Assembly: GCA_002427885.1 (NCBI GenBank)
Contig: DIZI01000008.1
Span: 1 to 64,000 of the forward strand
DNA from: Paludibacter sp. UBA6032
Lineage (GTDB): Bacteria; Bacteroidota; Bacteroidia; Bacteroidales; Paludibacteraceae
Length of the DNA stretch: 64,000 nt
Direction: 5' to 3'
Both the position numbers and the translations under genes were made by a program. Positions 19,150 through 28,410 of the stretch are shown piece after piece (positions within the stretch are counted from its first letter, which is position 1; the number at the start of each line of letters is the position of its first letter). Below the pieces are notes generated by a model, which was not told the origin of the DNA, did no database searches, and saw only the letters and a list, made by a program, of their open reading frames with translations.

Positions 19150-21201
19150 TCATTTCACTAAAGTGAACTTATACAGAAGTACTCCGTGAACAGGTACTTT
19201 GAGGGAAAGTTGACCTGTTTTGGTTTCTATATTGGCAATCTCCTTCTGCCTCCAGAGGTCACGCACTTTGAACTGTCCGTTGATGCCAAGTTTATCAAAA
19301 TCCTTGTATGAAATATCTACTATTTCGAAACCAAAGTTGCAAAATCCTACAGCACGGCTACCATCTTCAAGTTCTTTTACATAAATACGCAAATCGCCAA
19401 TTGTCTGAACACAAGTAGCCTGTTTTCCCAGTGGGTCTTGATTAACATCTATAACTTCATCATTTGTAAGCAAATTTAACGTAAAGTCATCAAGCTTCTC
19501 CATGTCGCAACCAATAAGAAGAGGTGCAGAAAAGAGACTCCAGAGACTGATATGCAGATATTGCTCGTCAGGTTTAAGCTTGCTCTTATGCGGATTGCCC
19601 CAACCCACAGTACCTACCACAAGCATATCGGGATCGTTCCAGTTGCCGGGTTTTGCATAAGCAGCCGATTTATCCTGATCCAACACTATACTTTTCACAC
19701 TTGACCAGGTATCGGTAATATCATTGGTTGTGCGCCAGGAATTACCACCAACCGAACCGCCCCACTTCCATACATCCGACATACCGTATTGGCACAAGCT
19801 ATAAACGATGTCGCGTGGTTGCTGACGAAGATATTCGCCCATAAGCTTAAATGGTTTCATGGCGGTATTTATTTCGCTACCACCATTGTACGACAAAGAT
19901 GACACTTTATATGGGTCGTTGTTCGGCAAACCATTGATAACATTACCATAACTGCACCAATCGTATTTCAGATAATCGAAACCCCATTTTGCATAGCTTT
20001 CAGCATCTTGTTTTTCATGGTCATAGCTACCTACACAGCCACCACATGTCCATGGACCCGGACTTGAATAAAGTCCTATTTTAAGACCAAGACCATGCAC
20101 ATAATCGGCAAGTCCTTTCATATCAACAAACCGTGAGTTAGGTACAATGTTGCCAGCCTCATCGCGTAACTTTCCGCGCAAGGACTGATCTTTGGAGTCA
20201 CGATTGTTTTCCCAGAAATCATCAATATTGATATAGGTCCAACCGTGGTTGATAAGTCCGCTTTTTACCATTTCATCGGCAGCACGTTTCACCTTATCTG
20301 CCGAAACCTCATTGGCAAAACAGTTCCAGCTATTCCAACCCATAGGCGGGGTAAGAGCAATCCGGTCACCACATTCAACACGTAGTTTTCTCTGAAATTT
20401 GCCTTTTGCATTTTTAGCTTCAAGTATAATTAAATAAGTTCCAGCCTTTGAAAGTTTACCTGTGATAAGGCCGGTTTGAATATTTATTTTTAATCCTTTT
20501 GGCAATCCTGAAGCAGAGAAAGACATAGGTCTGTCACCTGTTGCTGTTACAAGAAATTGAAATGGCGAACCTGGACGCACGCCAAAAACTTTTGCTCCGG
20601 TAATTTTTGGCTCAGCCGGAGGAGCCGGAGTGAGGATGTATGGTACAGTAGCCACCGGACTGTAAGTTTTAAAAGTATTTACACCGTTGGTTTCAAATCT
20701 TGCATCCACCCAATCAACATGGTCATAGTAATTTCCATTACCTCCATCAGTTACTGCCAATTCAAGTTTTTGTACCCCTTCAAGCTTTACAGAGCATGGT
20801 CTGGCTGCATCTCCTAAACGCATTACGCCACTCGACCATAATTTTTTGTTATCACCATATACAATAAATTCAGCTGCCGGTCTCTGGCCTTTTACCTCGT
20901 CATCAATGCCGACCTGAGCAGTAAACAAAGTTGCTTTTCCTTCTAACAAAACAGTTAACGAACTCTCGGAATGACTTCCAAAACCACGCTCGAAAGTCTT
21001 GCCAGCAATCGTAAGTGTATTATTATCAATAGATTTGTTTTTCATTGGAATACCATACCCTTGGGTAGCAGTACTGAGTTCTAACTGATCGAGCCATACT
21101 GTTTGAGCAGATAGCTGATCAATTCCCATCAAACCACAAATGATAATAAGACCGGCAATAGCATCTAATCTAATGTTTCTTGTTACATTTTTTAATGACA
21201 T
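19150..21201 (-). CDS. NPCBM - Ig-like - GH27 enzyme (copy 1)
   Basis: The 683-residue secreted protein has three parts. The first is an NPCBM (about 33-170; FERGFGSHSESSL and VGIDDEVKG are typical). The second is a putative Ig/cadherin-like module (about 195-280; LPKGLKINIQTGLITGKL). The third is a GH27 barrel starting TPPMGWNSWNCF. The nucleophile is Asp414 in YLKYDWCSYG and the acid/base Asp494 in WRTTNDITD. This is the canonical KYD form, so alpha-galactosidase activity is the first guess; the family also holds beta-L-arabinopyranosidases. It is the first intact gene of the minus-strand arm. A close paralogue (677 residues) lies at 49294-51327. Confidence 0.88.
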   Translation of the reverse strand: MSLKNVTRNIRLDAIAGLIIICGLMGIDQLSAQTVWLDQLELSTATQGYGIPMKNKSIDNNTLTIAGKTFERGFGSHSESSLTVLLEGKATLFTAQVGIDDEVKGQRPAAEFIVYGDNKKLWSSGVMRLGDAARPCSVKLEGVQKLELAVTDGGNGNYYDHVDWVDARFETNGVNTFKTYSPVATVPYILTPAPPAEPKITGAKVFGVRPGSPFQFLVTATGDRPMSFSASGLPKGLKINIQTGLITGKLSKAGTYLIILEAKNAKGKFQRKLRVECGDRIALTPPMGWNSWNCFANEVSADKVKRAADEMVKSGLINHGWTYINIDDFWENNRDSKDQSLRGKLRDEAGNIVPNSRFVDMKGLADYVHGLGLKIGLYSSPGPWTCGGCVGSYDHEKQDAESYAKWGFDYLKYDWCSYGNVINGLPNNDPYKVSSLSYNGGSEINTAMKPFKLMGEYLRQQPRDIVYSLCQYGMSDVWKWGGSVGGNSWRTTNDITDTWSSVKSIVLDQDKSAAYAKPGNWNDPDMLVVGTVGWGNPHKSKLKPDEQYLHISLWSLFSAPLLIGCDMEKLDDFTLNLLTNDEVIDVNQDPLGKQATCVQTIGDLRIYVKELEDGSRAVGFCNFGFEIVDISYKDFDKLGINGQFKVRDLWRQKEIANIETKTGQLSLKVPVHGVLLYKFTLVK

Positions 21202-21264
21202 ATTATTGAATATTATTGTTTTATATTTTAAAATTAAATTTAATCATCGAATTACAAAAATCTT

Positions 21265-21462
21265 TCATTTAATATTGAACTTCGACCAGTCAAAATTGAA
21301 AAGGTCACCTTCCCCGCCTTTGAACACAAAGTACAGATCGTGTACACCCTTTACTTTATTTACTTTACAGCTTTTGGTAATCCACGTTTGCCAGTCTACC
21401 GTGCTTTACACCATACAAGTTCCCAACAATGAGCCTGAGAGACTATCAGTGTGTATTTCAAT
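21265..21462 (-). pseudogene. 3' tail of a GH43-CBM6 gene
   Basis: Translated on the minus strand this gives EIHTDSLSGSLLGT, an in-frame stop after CMV, then DWQTWITKSCK, GVHDLYFVFKGGEGDLFNFD and a terminal TGA at 21265-21267. It matches the last about 65 residues of the CBM6 in the two intact GH43 genes downstream almost residue for residue. At about 21462 the match stops abruptly, and the sequence becomes the 5' part of a regulator gene on the same strand. A deletion has therefore fused two unrelated genes and removed everything between. Confidence 0.85.
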
Positions 21463-21760
21463 TACAACCCACCCAAAAACGGCCCCTGCTGTCTTCGAAA
21501 AGAGAACGTACATAATTGTTTTTTAGCGACGCTTTATCGTTATTTCGGGTATGGTATATTGTGAAACGTACCCCATCGAACTTGTTCAATCCGTCTTCGG
21601 TAGCAATCCAAATGTAGTTGCGACTATCCTGATATATTGAGTTGATTAAGCTATTTGAGAGTACATTATCTGTAGAATAAAATGTTCCGGTCTGTGCTTC
21701 TACCGAAATCCATGTGGAAAAAAATAGGAATAATGAAATGAGTAATGTGATTTTTCTCAT
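21463..21760 (-). pseudogene. 5' end of a second HTCS regulator
   Basis: From the ATG at 21760 the minus strand encodes a signal peptide (MRKITLLISLF onward, ending EAQ) followed by two reg_prop repeats: LINSIYQDSRNYIWIATEDGLNKFDG and YVRSLFEDSRGRFWVG. This is exactly how HTCS sensor regulators begin; compare the intact HTCS at 23470, which has NSVKAILRDNHGFLWIGTEFGLNRYDG. The frame is cut after about 99 codons, where it runs into the CBM6 tail. The minus-strand arm thus probably once had its own adjacent HTCS regulator, now lost. Confidence 0.85.
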
Positions 21761-21940
21761 TGAATTGTGATTTAATTCATTTCTTAAAACTACAAAAATA
21801 AGTTTTTTTGTATAGCTATGCATTATAATGACAATAAATATGTGTTAAATCAAATATATGGCATGGAGAGTGTTACCCATTACAAAACTTTTGTAACGAA
21901 AAATATATTTTGTAGCAATAAATATTAAGTTGATTAACTA

Positions 21941-22040
21941 TTAGTGACAATTATATAGAGTTCTCTTGTGATAAAGAAGTCTCATCGATAATCAAGTGAG
22001 TACCCATTTTCTGTTTAAAGAGCATGAATTCTGGATTGTA
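21941..22040 (-). pseudogene. Remnant of an ISAon1/IS204-like transposase
   Basis: The minus strand reads MGTHLIIDETSLSQ, and then, after a one-base frameshift, ELYIIVTN. This is the start of the DDE catalytic domain in a Bacteroidota transposase group whose usual wording is close to HLxIDExSLSxGELYTIVTNK, with the first catalytic Asp in IDE. Only about 33 codons survive. No terminal repeats of this element can be recognised. It marks this stretch as a former insertion hotspot. Confidence 0.6.
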
Positions 22041-22110
22041 TTTTTCTGCTTTCCAATCTAAGAAATTGCAACTTGTAAAGCTGACCCAAAATACAAGGAT
22101 AGTTGAAAAA

Positions 22111-22145
22111 AAAATCTCTACAGAACAACGTTCTGTAGAGATTTT
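22111..22145 (-). terminator. Strong intrinsic terminator hairpin
   Basis: This is a perfect 16-base inverted repeat (AAAATCTCTACAGAAC and its complement) with a 3-base loop. On the minus strand the stem is followed by a run of nine T residues (complement of the A run ending at 22114), the classic intrinsic terminator form. No intact minus-strand gene lies upstream, so the terminator has been orphaned by the rearrangements around it. Confidence 0.75.
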
Positions 22146-22353
22146 GCATTTAGGAGTCGTTTTTTTTGACTTACCTTTTATGCGGTCCGGACGGGTTGTG
22201 AAACTTATCCATTTTATCTCTACATATCAATGCATTGTATTTCTTGTTGCTTTTTTGTTACGATTTAATCCTAAATTTTCAGACTTCATTTTGGCTGACT
22301 TTGACTTCGAATTGTCTTTCAATTATTTCAATTTCCAAAGGTACTCATTATAT

Positions 22354-23320
22354 TAGTCGTTATATAAGTTATAAATATATGATATAAAAGTTGTTATTTG
22401 GCAAACCATATGCAGAATTACAACAACTTAAAATTAAATGAAACTCAATTTCTGTCTGTTGTAGGTGTTAACCTCCAGCAATTCAATATTTAAATTCAGT
22501 TTTTTGAACCTTGCTGGGAAGCTTATATATCAGTCTATACAGTCTCTGGTGATTACCGAAGACGAATAAAAAAGCAACGTAAAGACGATGTTTTCCCATA
22601 AATAGAGACTATGTTGATTTTTATTCTTTCTTATATGAAGAATAATCCGTTGCAGCAAGCACATGCTACCGCATTCAATATGAATCAACCTCAGGGGACT
22701 CTATGGATTCATTTGCTAAAGAAGATACTGAACAATACTTTGGAAAAGGCAAATTGCATTCCATGTAGAACAGTAGATGCTTTAAATAAATTTCTTGTTG
22801 AAGGACAAGATATTCTTATCAACGAACAGAACTTCCTATACTTTGACCAAGTGATCCTGATGTTCAAAAGATTTTTACTGTGGCAAAAAAAACACACGAT
22901 TAAAAATTTAATTGTTAGCGATTTGAATAACAATATTTTATATGTCTCCCAAACGTGGGAGGGAAAAATGCATGACAAAATGATGTGTGAAATTGAAAAA
23001 CTTAAGTTCTCTAAAAAAGTTAGACTTTGGCTTGATTCCGGCTTCCAGGGATTCAATCCTGAAAATGCTGAAATCAACCGTCCTAAAAAGAAACCAAAAG
23101 GAAAGGAGTTGATTGAAATCGAAAAGAAGTCATTTCAACAAATTTCCAGAACTCGTGTCAAAGTCGAAGATGCAATTGGCAACTGCAAAGTATTTCGAAT
23201 TGTCAAAGAGGAAATCAGATCATTTATTGATGATTTCCGTGATTTATTTATGGTACTCGCTTGCGCCTTATCTAATTTCAAACTAAAATATCAATAACAA
23301 ACTAACTTATATAATCTCTA
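22354..23320 (+). mobile_element. Degenerate IS5-family element with terminal inverted repeats
   Basis: Imperfect 18-base terminal inverted repeats bound this about 967-base element: 22354-22371 (TAGTCGTTATATAAGTTA) and 23303-23320 (TAACTTATATAATCTCTA). The core TAACTTATATA is shared. The single gene inside is a broken IS5-type transposase. Length, end structure and gene all fit a small IS5 group member. I could not identify a clear target-site duplication. It sits between the orphan terminator and the HTCS promoter. Confidence 0.7.
22410..23297 (+). pseudogene. Frameshifted IS5-family transposase
   Basis: The plus strand encodes an IS5-like transposase interrupted by stops near 22485 and 22600 and by frameshifts between about 22815 and 22895. 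There the expected wording IDxTExPI..PSDPDVQKxFYxGKKKHTIKN can be read only by hopping between frames. The C-terminal catalytic part is recognisable in the frame 22611-23297: HTIKNLIVSD, a conserved LDSGFQG, and ISRTRVKVEDAIGNCK carrying the last catalytic Glu. The product cannot be functional. Confidence 0.8.
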
Positions 23321-23383
23321 GTACAATATAAAAAAGATATATATTATTAGTAGTAAGGATATGTACTGTTAAATTTAAATTTA

Positions 23384-23422
23384 CTTGTCAAAGATATTTG
23401 AAAATTGAATATCTTTGACAAG
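23384..23422. promoter_or_regulatory. Palindromic promoter/operator of the HTCS gene
   Basis: A perfect 15-base inverted repeat with a 9-base spacer (arms 23384-23398 and 23408-23422) lies 47 bases before the HTCS start codon. The right arm contains TATCTTTG (23410-23417), a match to the Bacteroidota -7 element TAnnTTTG. The left arm supplies TTGT about 21 bases upstream, a partial -33 element. By symmetry the same -7 box is present on the minus strand. It may be a promoter overlapped by an operator or hairpin. A terminator is less likely, since no T run of length follows either arm. Confidence 0.5.
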
Positions 23423-23469
23423 TTTCTTGATGTAATTAAATCAATATAAATTGAAAATAAACACCGAAA

Positions 23470-26400
23470 ATGAATATAATAAAATTGTTTTTAATTGTTA
23501 CCCTGATGGGTGTAAATTCAATAAATATTTCAGGAGAAAGTTCCTATACGTTCTATCATTTATCAACAGAAGATGGACTTTCAAATAATTCGGTGAAGGC
23601 TATATTAAGGGATAATCATGGCTTTTTATGGATTGGTACTGAATTTGGTTTAAACAGATATGATGGGTATGGCTTTAAAACATTTTTAGCAAATCGGGGG
23701 GATGTAAATCAATTGCCTGCAAATGACATAAATGGATTATTTGAAGATGGATTAGGCAATATATGGGTAAATTTAGGATATACTTATGTAGTCTATAACA
23801 AAGAAAAGAACAATTTTATAACTGATATAAATATAATCCTCGAAAAATTAAGTATTAAAACGAATGGCAATCGCAAAATATATGTTGATAAGAATAAAAA
23901 TTTATTTGTAATAACTCCTGACGAAATCTTTTTCTACAATATACCTGCCAAAAAGCTGAATACTTACAAGTCCCCCCAATTTAATTTTTCCAATATTGAA
24001 GTCAGTGACGATTTAAGAAATTTGTACATAGTCGATTCCCAGGATTTTTGCTGGCTAATGGAAAAAAAATCCGGCAAGTTAACTAAAATGCCTTTGCCAA
24101 CAGCGAGTGATTTTAATTATGAGAAAAGGCGCACTAAAATCTTTGCTGATTCAGGTGGAGGTTTGTGGTTATATTCCGGTAAAGAAGAATATGTATATTT
24201 TAGAAGCACTAATTCTTCTCAGTGGCAGAAAATCTATTTGAACTCTTCTATAAAATCGCAGAATAACATTTTTTCAATTGTAGAAGGGCGCAATAATCAG
24301 ATTTGGATTGCTACAGATCATAAGGGATTGTTTCTTTATGACAAGTCGACGAGCTTATTGAAAAATATTACTTCGAATTCGCTAAGTCCAACTTCAATCG
24401 CATCAAATTATATAACTAGTATTTTAGTTGATAATACCGGGACATTATGGGTCGGGTATATTAAAAATGGAATTTCCTTTTTCAATGAAAGTTTTCAGAA
24501 TTTCATCAATGTGCAAAACGATCAATGCCGGAATATCAGTCGGATTATAGAACTTCATAATGGAAATATACTTTTAGGAACCGATGGAGATGGAGTATAT
24601 TTAACAAATCATAAAACTAATGATGTAATTAAATTACCAATTCCTAATACGGCGATAACTGCATTGTTTGAAGATAATAAAGGACATATATGGATAGGCA
24701 CGTATCAATATGGTTTATATTGCTTCTATCATAATAAATTGAAGCATTTTACAACAACTAACAGTAACCTGTCTTCAGATAATATCTGGGGTATTGTTGA
24801 GGATAAATATGAAAATTTATGGATTGGAACTTTAGGTGGAAAAATACATAAATATAATATCAATAATAATACAAATTATTTTGAAACTCCATTTAAAGAT
24901 ACTAAATCTGTTTCAGGTATGTTTTATGATGGAGATAAAACTATTTATGCTGCCACTGGGTACGGACTTACCATAATTGATATTGAGAAAAATACAAATC
25001 AGGTTTTTTTAGGAAATAAAAAAGGGAATCAACAACTTAACCAGCTACAAATTAGTATTGTATATAAAGATAGCAGAAATCTTTTATGGATTGGTACGAA
25101 TGCAGGACTTTCAATCTGGGATTTGAAAAAAGACTCTTTGTCTTATTTTGATATTTCAGATGGGTTGAGTGGTAATATCATTAGAGGAATTGTGGAGGAC
25201 AATTCACATAATATATGGGTAACTACCAATAAAGGATTGTCTGTTATTATGTTGGATGATAACAATGGAATAAGAATTTGTAGAAATTTCTCGATTAGAG
25301 ATGGTATTAAAAGTGACTACTTTAATAATAATGCGATTTGCAAATTAAAAAATGGTCATATATTGGCTGGTACAACTGACGGATATACTGTCATTAATCC
25401 ACTAAAAGTGGCAGTAAGAAAAGAACCGTTGTCAAGGGTGTATTTTACTAAGTTGATTATTGCTAACACGGTAATAAATGTAGATTCAGTTTATAATGGT
25501 CACGTAATTTTAAATAAATCTATCGAATTACTGTCTGAGCTTAATCTGAAATATAATGATAGATTGGTGACATTGGAATTTACAACAGGAGATTTGATAA
25601 ATGCCAATAAAGTTAAATATAGATATAGAATTGAAGGATTTAGCAATCAATGGGTAGCAACCAAAAGGAATGAAATTGTAATAACATCCTTACCTACAGG
25701 TAAGTATAGGTTATTGGTAGAGGCCTGTAATAGTGATGGTATTTGGAATAATGAAGCAAAAGTATTGTCAATAAATATAGCACCTCCTTTTTATTACTCT
25801 TCTTGGGCTATCATGCTTTACATATTAATTGCTTTGGTAATGGTTCTGTATCTAATTTATAGAGGGCAACGAAGACAACAAGTGAAACTTGAACAACAAA
25901 TCAATGAACTGAAATTGAGGTTTTTTACAAACATTAGTCATGACTTGCGCACTCCTCTAACACTTATCATAACCCCTTTGCAGACTTTGTTAAAAGACGT
26001 GACGGATGATAGTTTGAAGAAGAAACTTGAAGTAATGTTCAAAAATGCACAACAACTTTTGTCATTAATAAACTCATTACTTGATTTTAGGAAACTGGAT
26101 GTGGGCGCTGAGGTACTGCATTTAAAACCCGGAAATATTGTTGATTTGGTTAGAGAGATTTATTCGTCATTTGCTGTTTATGCCACAGAACGGAAGGTTA
26201 ATTTTACATTGAACAATAGTCATGAAAATTTATGGTTGGACTACGACCAGGATAAAATACATAAGTCAATTGTGAATTTATTGTCAAACGCATTTAAATA
26301 CACTCCAAATGGTGGAATTATAAAATTGAATCTTTACATAGATGAAACAGATGTCTGTATAAGTGTGTCTGATAACGGCATAGGTATCAGTGATGAGGAT

Positions 26401-27420
26401 AAAAAAATGGTTTTTAACAGGTTCTTCCAAACAACGCACAATTCAAGAAAAACAGGAAGTGGAATTGGTTTACATATAGTTAGCGAATACATTAAACTTC
26501 ATAACGGCTCAATTGATATTGCTGATAATATGCCCAGTGGTTGTATTTTTACTTTGCGTTTCCCGCTAATTGAAACTACGGCTGTCAGCGTTAATCCTGA
26601 GAATGATTATGTAGAAGAGTATCAAGAGCATGAAGAAATATTCCCCCAAAAGCCTGTCCTATTATTTGTAGATGACAATGAGGATTTATGTGGGTTTATT
26701 CATGATAATTTGATGAATGACTATTCAGTACTCATTGCTAACGATGGACAGGAAGCATTGGAGTTACTCAAGCAAAATGATGTGAATATTGTAGTTAGCG
26801 ACATAATGATGCCGGTAATGGATGGGATTGAACTTTGTAAACAAATCAAAACAAACATCGAGTGGTCTCATATTCCTGTAATTTTGCTAACAGCAAAAAC
26901 AGCCGATGAACATAAAATTGAAGGTCTCGAAATTGGTGCCGATGATTATGTTACTAAACCATTTAATTTAGATATCTTGAAGTTGAGGATATTGAAATTC
27001 TTTGAATGGAGTTTGAAATCACACAAAACGTTTAGTCAAAAATTAGAAGTTAAACCAAGTGAAATTACTATTACATCTTTAGACGAAAAACTAATTGAGA
27101 AAGCTATACAAACTGTTGAGACAAATATTGGTGATCCGGCCTTTAGTGTAGAAGTGCTGTGCGAGGTATTAGGGTTAAGTCATAGTCATTTGTATAGAAA
27201 ACTAATGGCAATAACAGGTAAGAGTCCTTTGGAATTTATAAAGCTGGTAAGATTGAAACGAGGGAAACAACTTTTGGAAAAAAGTCAGTTGCAAATCTCA
27301 GAAATAGCTTATCAAATCGGGTTTAACTCACCAAAGCGCTTTAGTCAAAAATTTAGGGAGGAATTTGGTATGTCGCCATCTGAATATGTCAGAACGCTGA
27401 AGCATGATGAAATAGAGTAA
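23470..27420 (+). CDS. Hybrid two-component system regulator (HTCS)
   Basis: This 1316-residue one-protein signalling system contains a signal peptide; two periplasmic beta-propellers of reg_prop repeats (LWIGT/IWIGT units, about 35-690); and a Y_Y_Y domain (about 700-765). A membrane segment (about 777-797) is followed by a histidine kinase with phospho-acceptor His824 (FTNISHDLRTPL), an N box at about 938 (NLLSNAFKYTP) and a G box near 997. A receiver domain with Asp1111 (VVSDIMMPVMDG) and a C-terminal AraC-type DNA-binding domain (about 1215-1312) complete it. HTCS proteins bind an oligosaccharide in the periplasm and activate the adjacent polysaccharide locus. It is the only complete regulator in the window and lies between the two divergent enzyme arms, so it probably controls both. 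Confidence 0.96.
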   Translation: MNIIKLFLIVTLMGVNSINISGESSYTFYHLSTEDGLSNNSVKAILRDNHGFLWIGTEFGLNRYDGYGFKTFLANRGDVNQLPANDINGLFEDGLGNIWVNLGYTYVVYNKEKNNFITDINIILEKLSIKTNGNRKIYVDKNKNLFVITPDEIFFYNIPAKKLNTYKSPQFNFSNIEVSDDLRNLYIVDSQDFCWLMEKKSGKLTKMPLPTASDFNYEKRRTKIFADSGGGLWLYSGKEEYVYFRSTNSSQWQKIYLNSSIKSQNNIFSIVEGRNNQIWIATDHKGLFLYDKSTSLLKNITSNSLSPTSIASNYITSILVDNTGTLWVGYIKNGISFFNESFQNFINVQNDQCRNISRIIELHNGNILLGTDGDGVYLTNHKTNDVIKLPIPNTAITALFEDNKGHIWIGTYQYGLYCFYHNKLKHFTTTNSNLSSDNIWGIVEDKYENLWIGTLGGKIHKYNINNNTNYFETPFKDTKSVSGMFYDGDKTIYAATGYGLTIIDIEKNTNQVFLGNKKGNQQLNQLQISIVYKDSRNLLWIGTNAGLSIWDLKKDSLSYFDISDGLSGNIIRGIVEDNSHNIWVTTNKGLSVIMLDDNNGIRICRNFSIRDGIKSDYFNNNAICKLKNGHILAGTTDGYTVINPLKVAVRKEPLSRVYFTKLIIANTVINVDSVYNGHVILNKSIELLSELNLKYNDRLVTLEFTTGDLINANKVKYRYRIEGFSNQWVATKRNEIVITSLPTGKYRLLVEACNSDGIWNNEAKVLSINIAPPFYYSSWAIMLYILIALVMVLYLIYRGQRRQQVKLEQQINELKLRFFTNISHDLRTPLTLIITPLQTLLKDVTDDSLKKKLEVMFKNAQQLLSLINSLLDFRKLDVGAEVLHLKPGNIVDLVREIYSSFAVYATERKVNFTLNNSHENLWLDYDQDKIHKSIVNLLSNAFKYTPNGGIIKLNLYIDETDVCISVSDNGIGISDEDKKMVFNRFFQTTHNSRKTGSGIGLHIVSEYIKLHNGSIDIADNMPSGCIFTLRFPLIETTAVSVNPENDYVEEYQEHEEIFPQKPVLLFVDDNEDLCGFIHDNLMNDYSVLIANDGQEALELLKQNDVNIVVSDIMMPVMDGIELCKQIKTNIEWSHIPVILLTAKTADEHKIEGLEIGADDYVTKPFNLDILKLRILKFFEWSLKSHKTFSQKLEVKPSEITITSLDEKLIEKAIQTVETNIGDPAFSVEVLCEVLGLSHSHLYRKLMAITGKSPLEFIKLVRLKRGKQLLEKSQLQISEIAYQIGFNSPKRFSQKFREEFGMSPSEYVRTLKHDEIE

Positions 27421-27465
27421 TATATTTATGCACCAAACTGGTTGCAAGACAGTGCTAACGAATAG

Positions 27466-27499
27466 AAAAAGTTGCGGTAATTTTACCGCAACTTTTTTT
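27466..27499 (+). terminator. Intrinsic terminator of the HTCS gene
   Basis: The arms GTTGCGGTAA and TTACCGCAAC form a perfect 10-base stem with a 2-base loop. A run of A lies before it and a run of T after it, so it can work in both directions. It lies 45 bases after the HTCS stop codon. Confidence 0.8.
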
Positions 27500-27895
27500 A
27501 TTGACCATAGATTGGAATTAATTTCTAACACTAAAATGAACAGAATCATTTTAGTGTTTTGCTTTCTAGTTTTATTAAAAGTGGATATGAAACTATCAAT
27601 CCACGCATTAGTTCTTTCAATGATAAACCTTTGTTTGTATAGTAAATCATCTAATAAATACTCATCTTTTGTTTCTCCAAACATTGGGAATAATACCCCA
27701 TTTGTTACAAACCAAATGAAGGTTTTTTGAATCAAACCCTAAATCAATATTTATAAAAAGCCCATCAGTTCTAATTTGTACCTTTTTTTGTAGAAAACAA
27801 TTCTTCTGAAATTTTTCAATTGCATACATCATGTTAATTGAAAATGCCTTTCTGTTGTACTGCTGCCCATTGAGATAAATACAGTGCATGCCCAA
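27500..27895 (-). pseudogene. Frameshifted C-terminal remnant of another IS5-like transposase
   Basis: Two minus-strand frames together encode the end of a DDE transposase. DGLFINIDLGFDSKNL, then a run ending IIPNVWRNKR, is followed after a frameshift by KDEYLLDDLLYKQRFIIERTNAW, including the family signature RxxIERTNAWIDS with the catalytic Glu. The usual order in this group is GLFLNADAGFDS, ANIxxNKR, then YxxRxxIERTNAW, so order and spacing are right but the frame is broken. The N-terminal half of the gene is absent. This is a different element from the one at 22354-23320. Confidence 0.7.
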
Positions 27896-27898
27896 GAT

Positions 27899-28145
27899 TT
27901 AGAATCATCATCAACTGGAATTAGTACAATCAGAGATCATGCTGATGAGATGAAAATTTTTCATAATCCTGCACAGATCATATGAGTATAAGTATAACTT
28001 CCAATGTTGAACCTACAGAAATAACAATTTATGATCAGGGAGTGCGGAATGTATTTACTTCAAAATGTAATTATGATGGATTGTCATCAGTGGTCACTAA
28101 TTTGTCCGCACTTTCAGGGGAGTCTATTTTGTGTCGTTGAAAAAC
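27899..28145 (+). pseudogene. 3' end of a T9SS-secreted protein gene
   Basis: Read with frameshifts, the plus strand gives a linker and MKIFHNPAQ (the KxYPNPA motif of T9SS sorting domains), SISITSNVEPTEITIYD, then VVTNLSALS and, in another frame, a GVYFVSLKNSRYW-like end. These are the ordered strands of a type A T9SS C-terminal sorting domain. The rest of the gene was lost where the insertion sequence remnant begins. It is inactive. A second copy of its last part lies at 29414-29609. Confidence 0.75.
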
Positions 28146-28288
28146 AGCCGCTATTGGGCGACAAAATGCCTATGTATTGTTAATGTGCTGAGCTGAAGAT
28201 AGTTTTTTAATGCAAAATGAGCAAAACGGGAGCTTTATTTGGGCTAAAGCGATGCCATTATCTCTTTAAAATAAGTATAGTTTTGTGT
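28093..28288 (+). repeat. 196-base direct repeat, left copy
   Basis: This runs from GTCACTAATTTGTCC to GTATAGTTTTGTGT and is repeated with scattered substitutions at 29414-29609. The repeat covers the last part of a T9SS sorting domain and about 120 bases downstream of it. It includes an identical long stretch around GCAAAATGAGCAAAACGGGA. The left copy has a one-base loss in the sorting-domain frame (LSGES instead of LSSGVYF). Confidence 0.85.
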
Positions 28289-28410
28289 AGATTTTTTTTT
28301 TGTGATAATACAAAGAAATATTTGACCTTAAAAAATGGATATTTCATTAGAAAATTTTTATTGCTAATTCTATGGATAGTTATGTGCAATCCAAAAAATG
28401 AAAAAATCAT

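Noticed and set aside
22024..22356. 110-codon plus-strand open frame
   Set aside because: It runs through the strong terminator hairpin and over a minus-strand transposase remnant, has no family resemblance, and ends in the left end of the IS element.
27428..27730. 100-codon plus-strand open frame after the HTCS
   Set aside because: It is antisense to the transposase remnant and contains the HTCS terminator.
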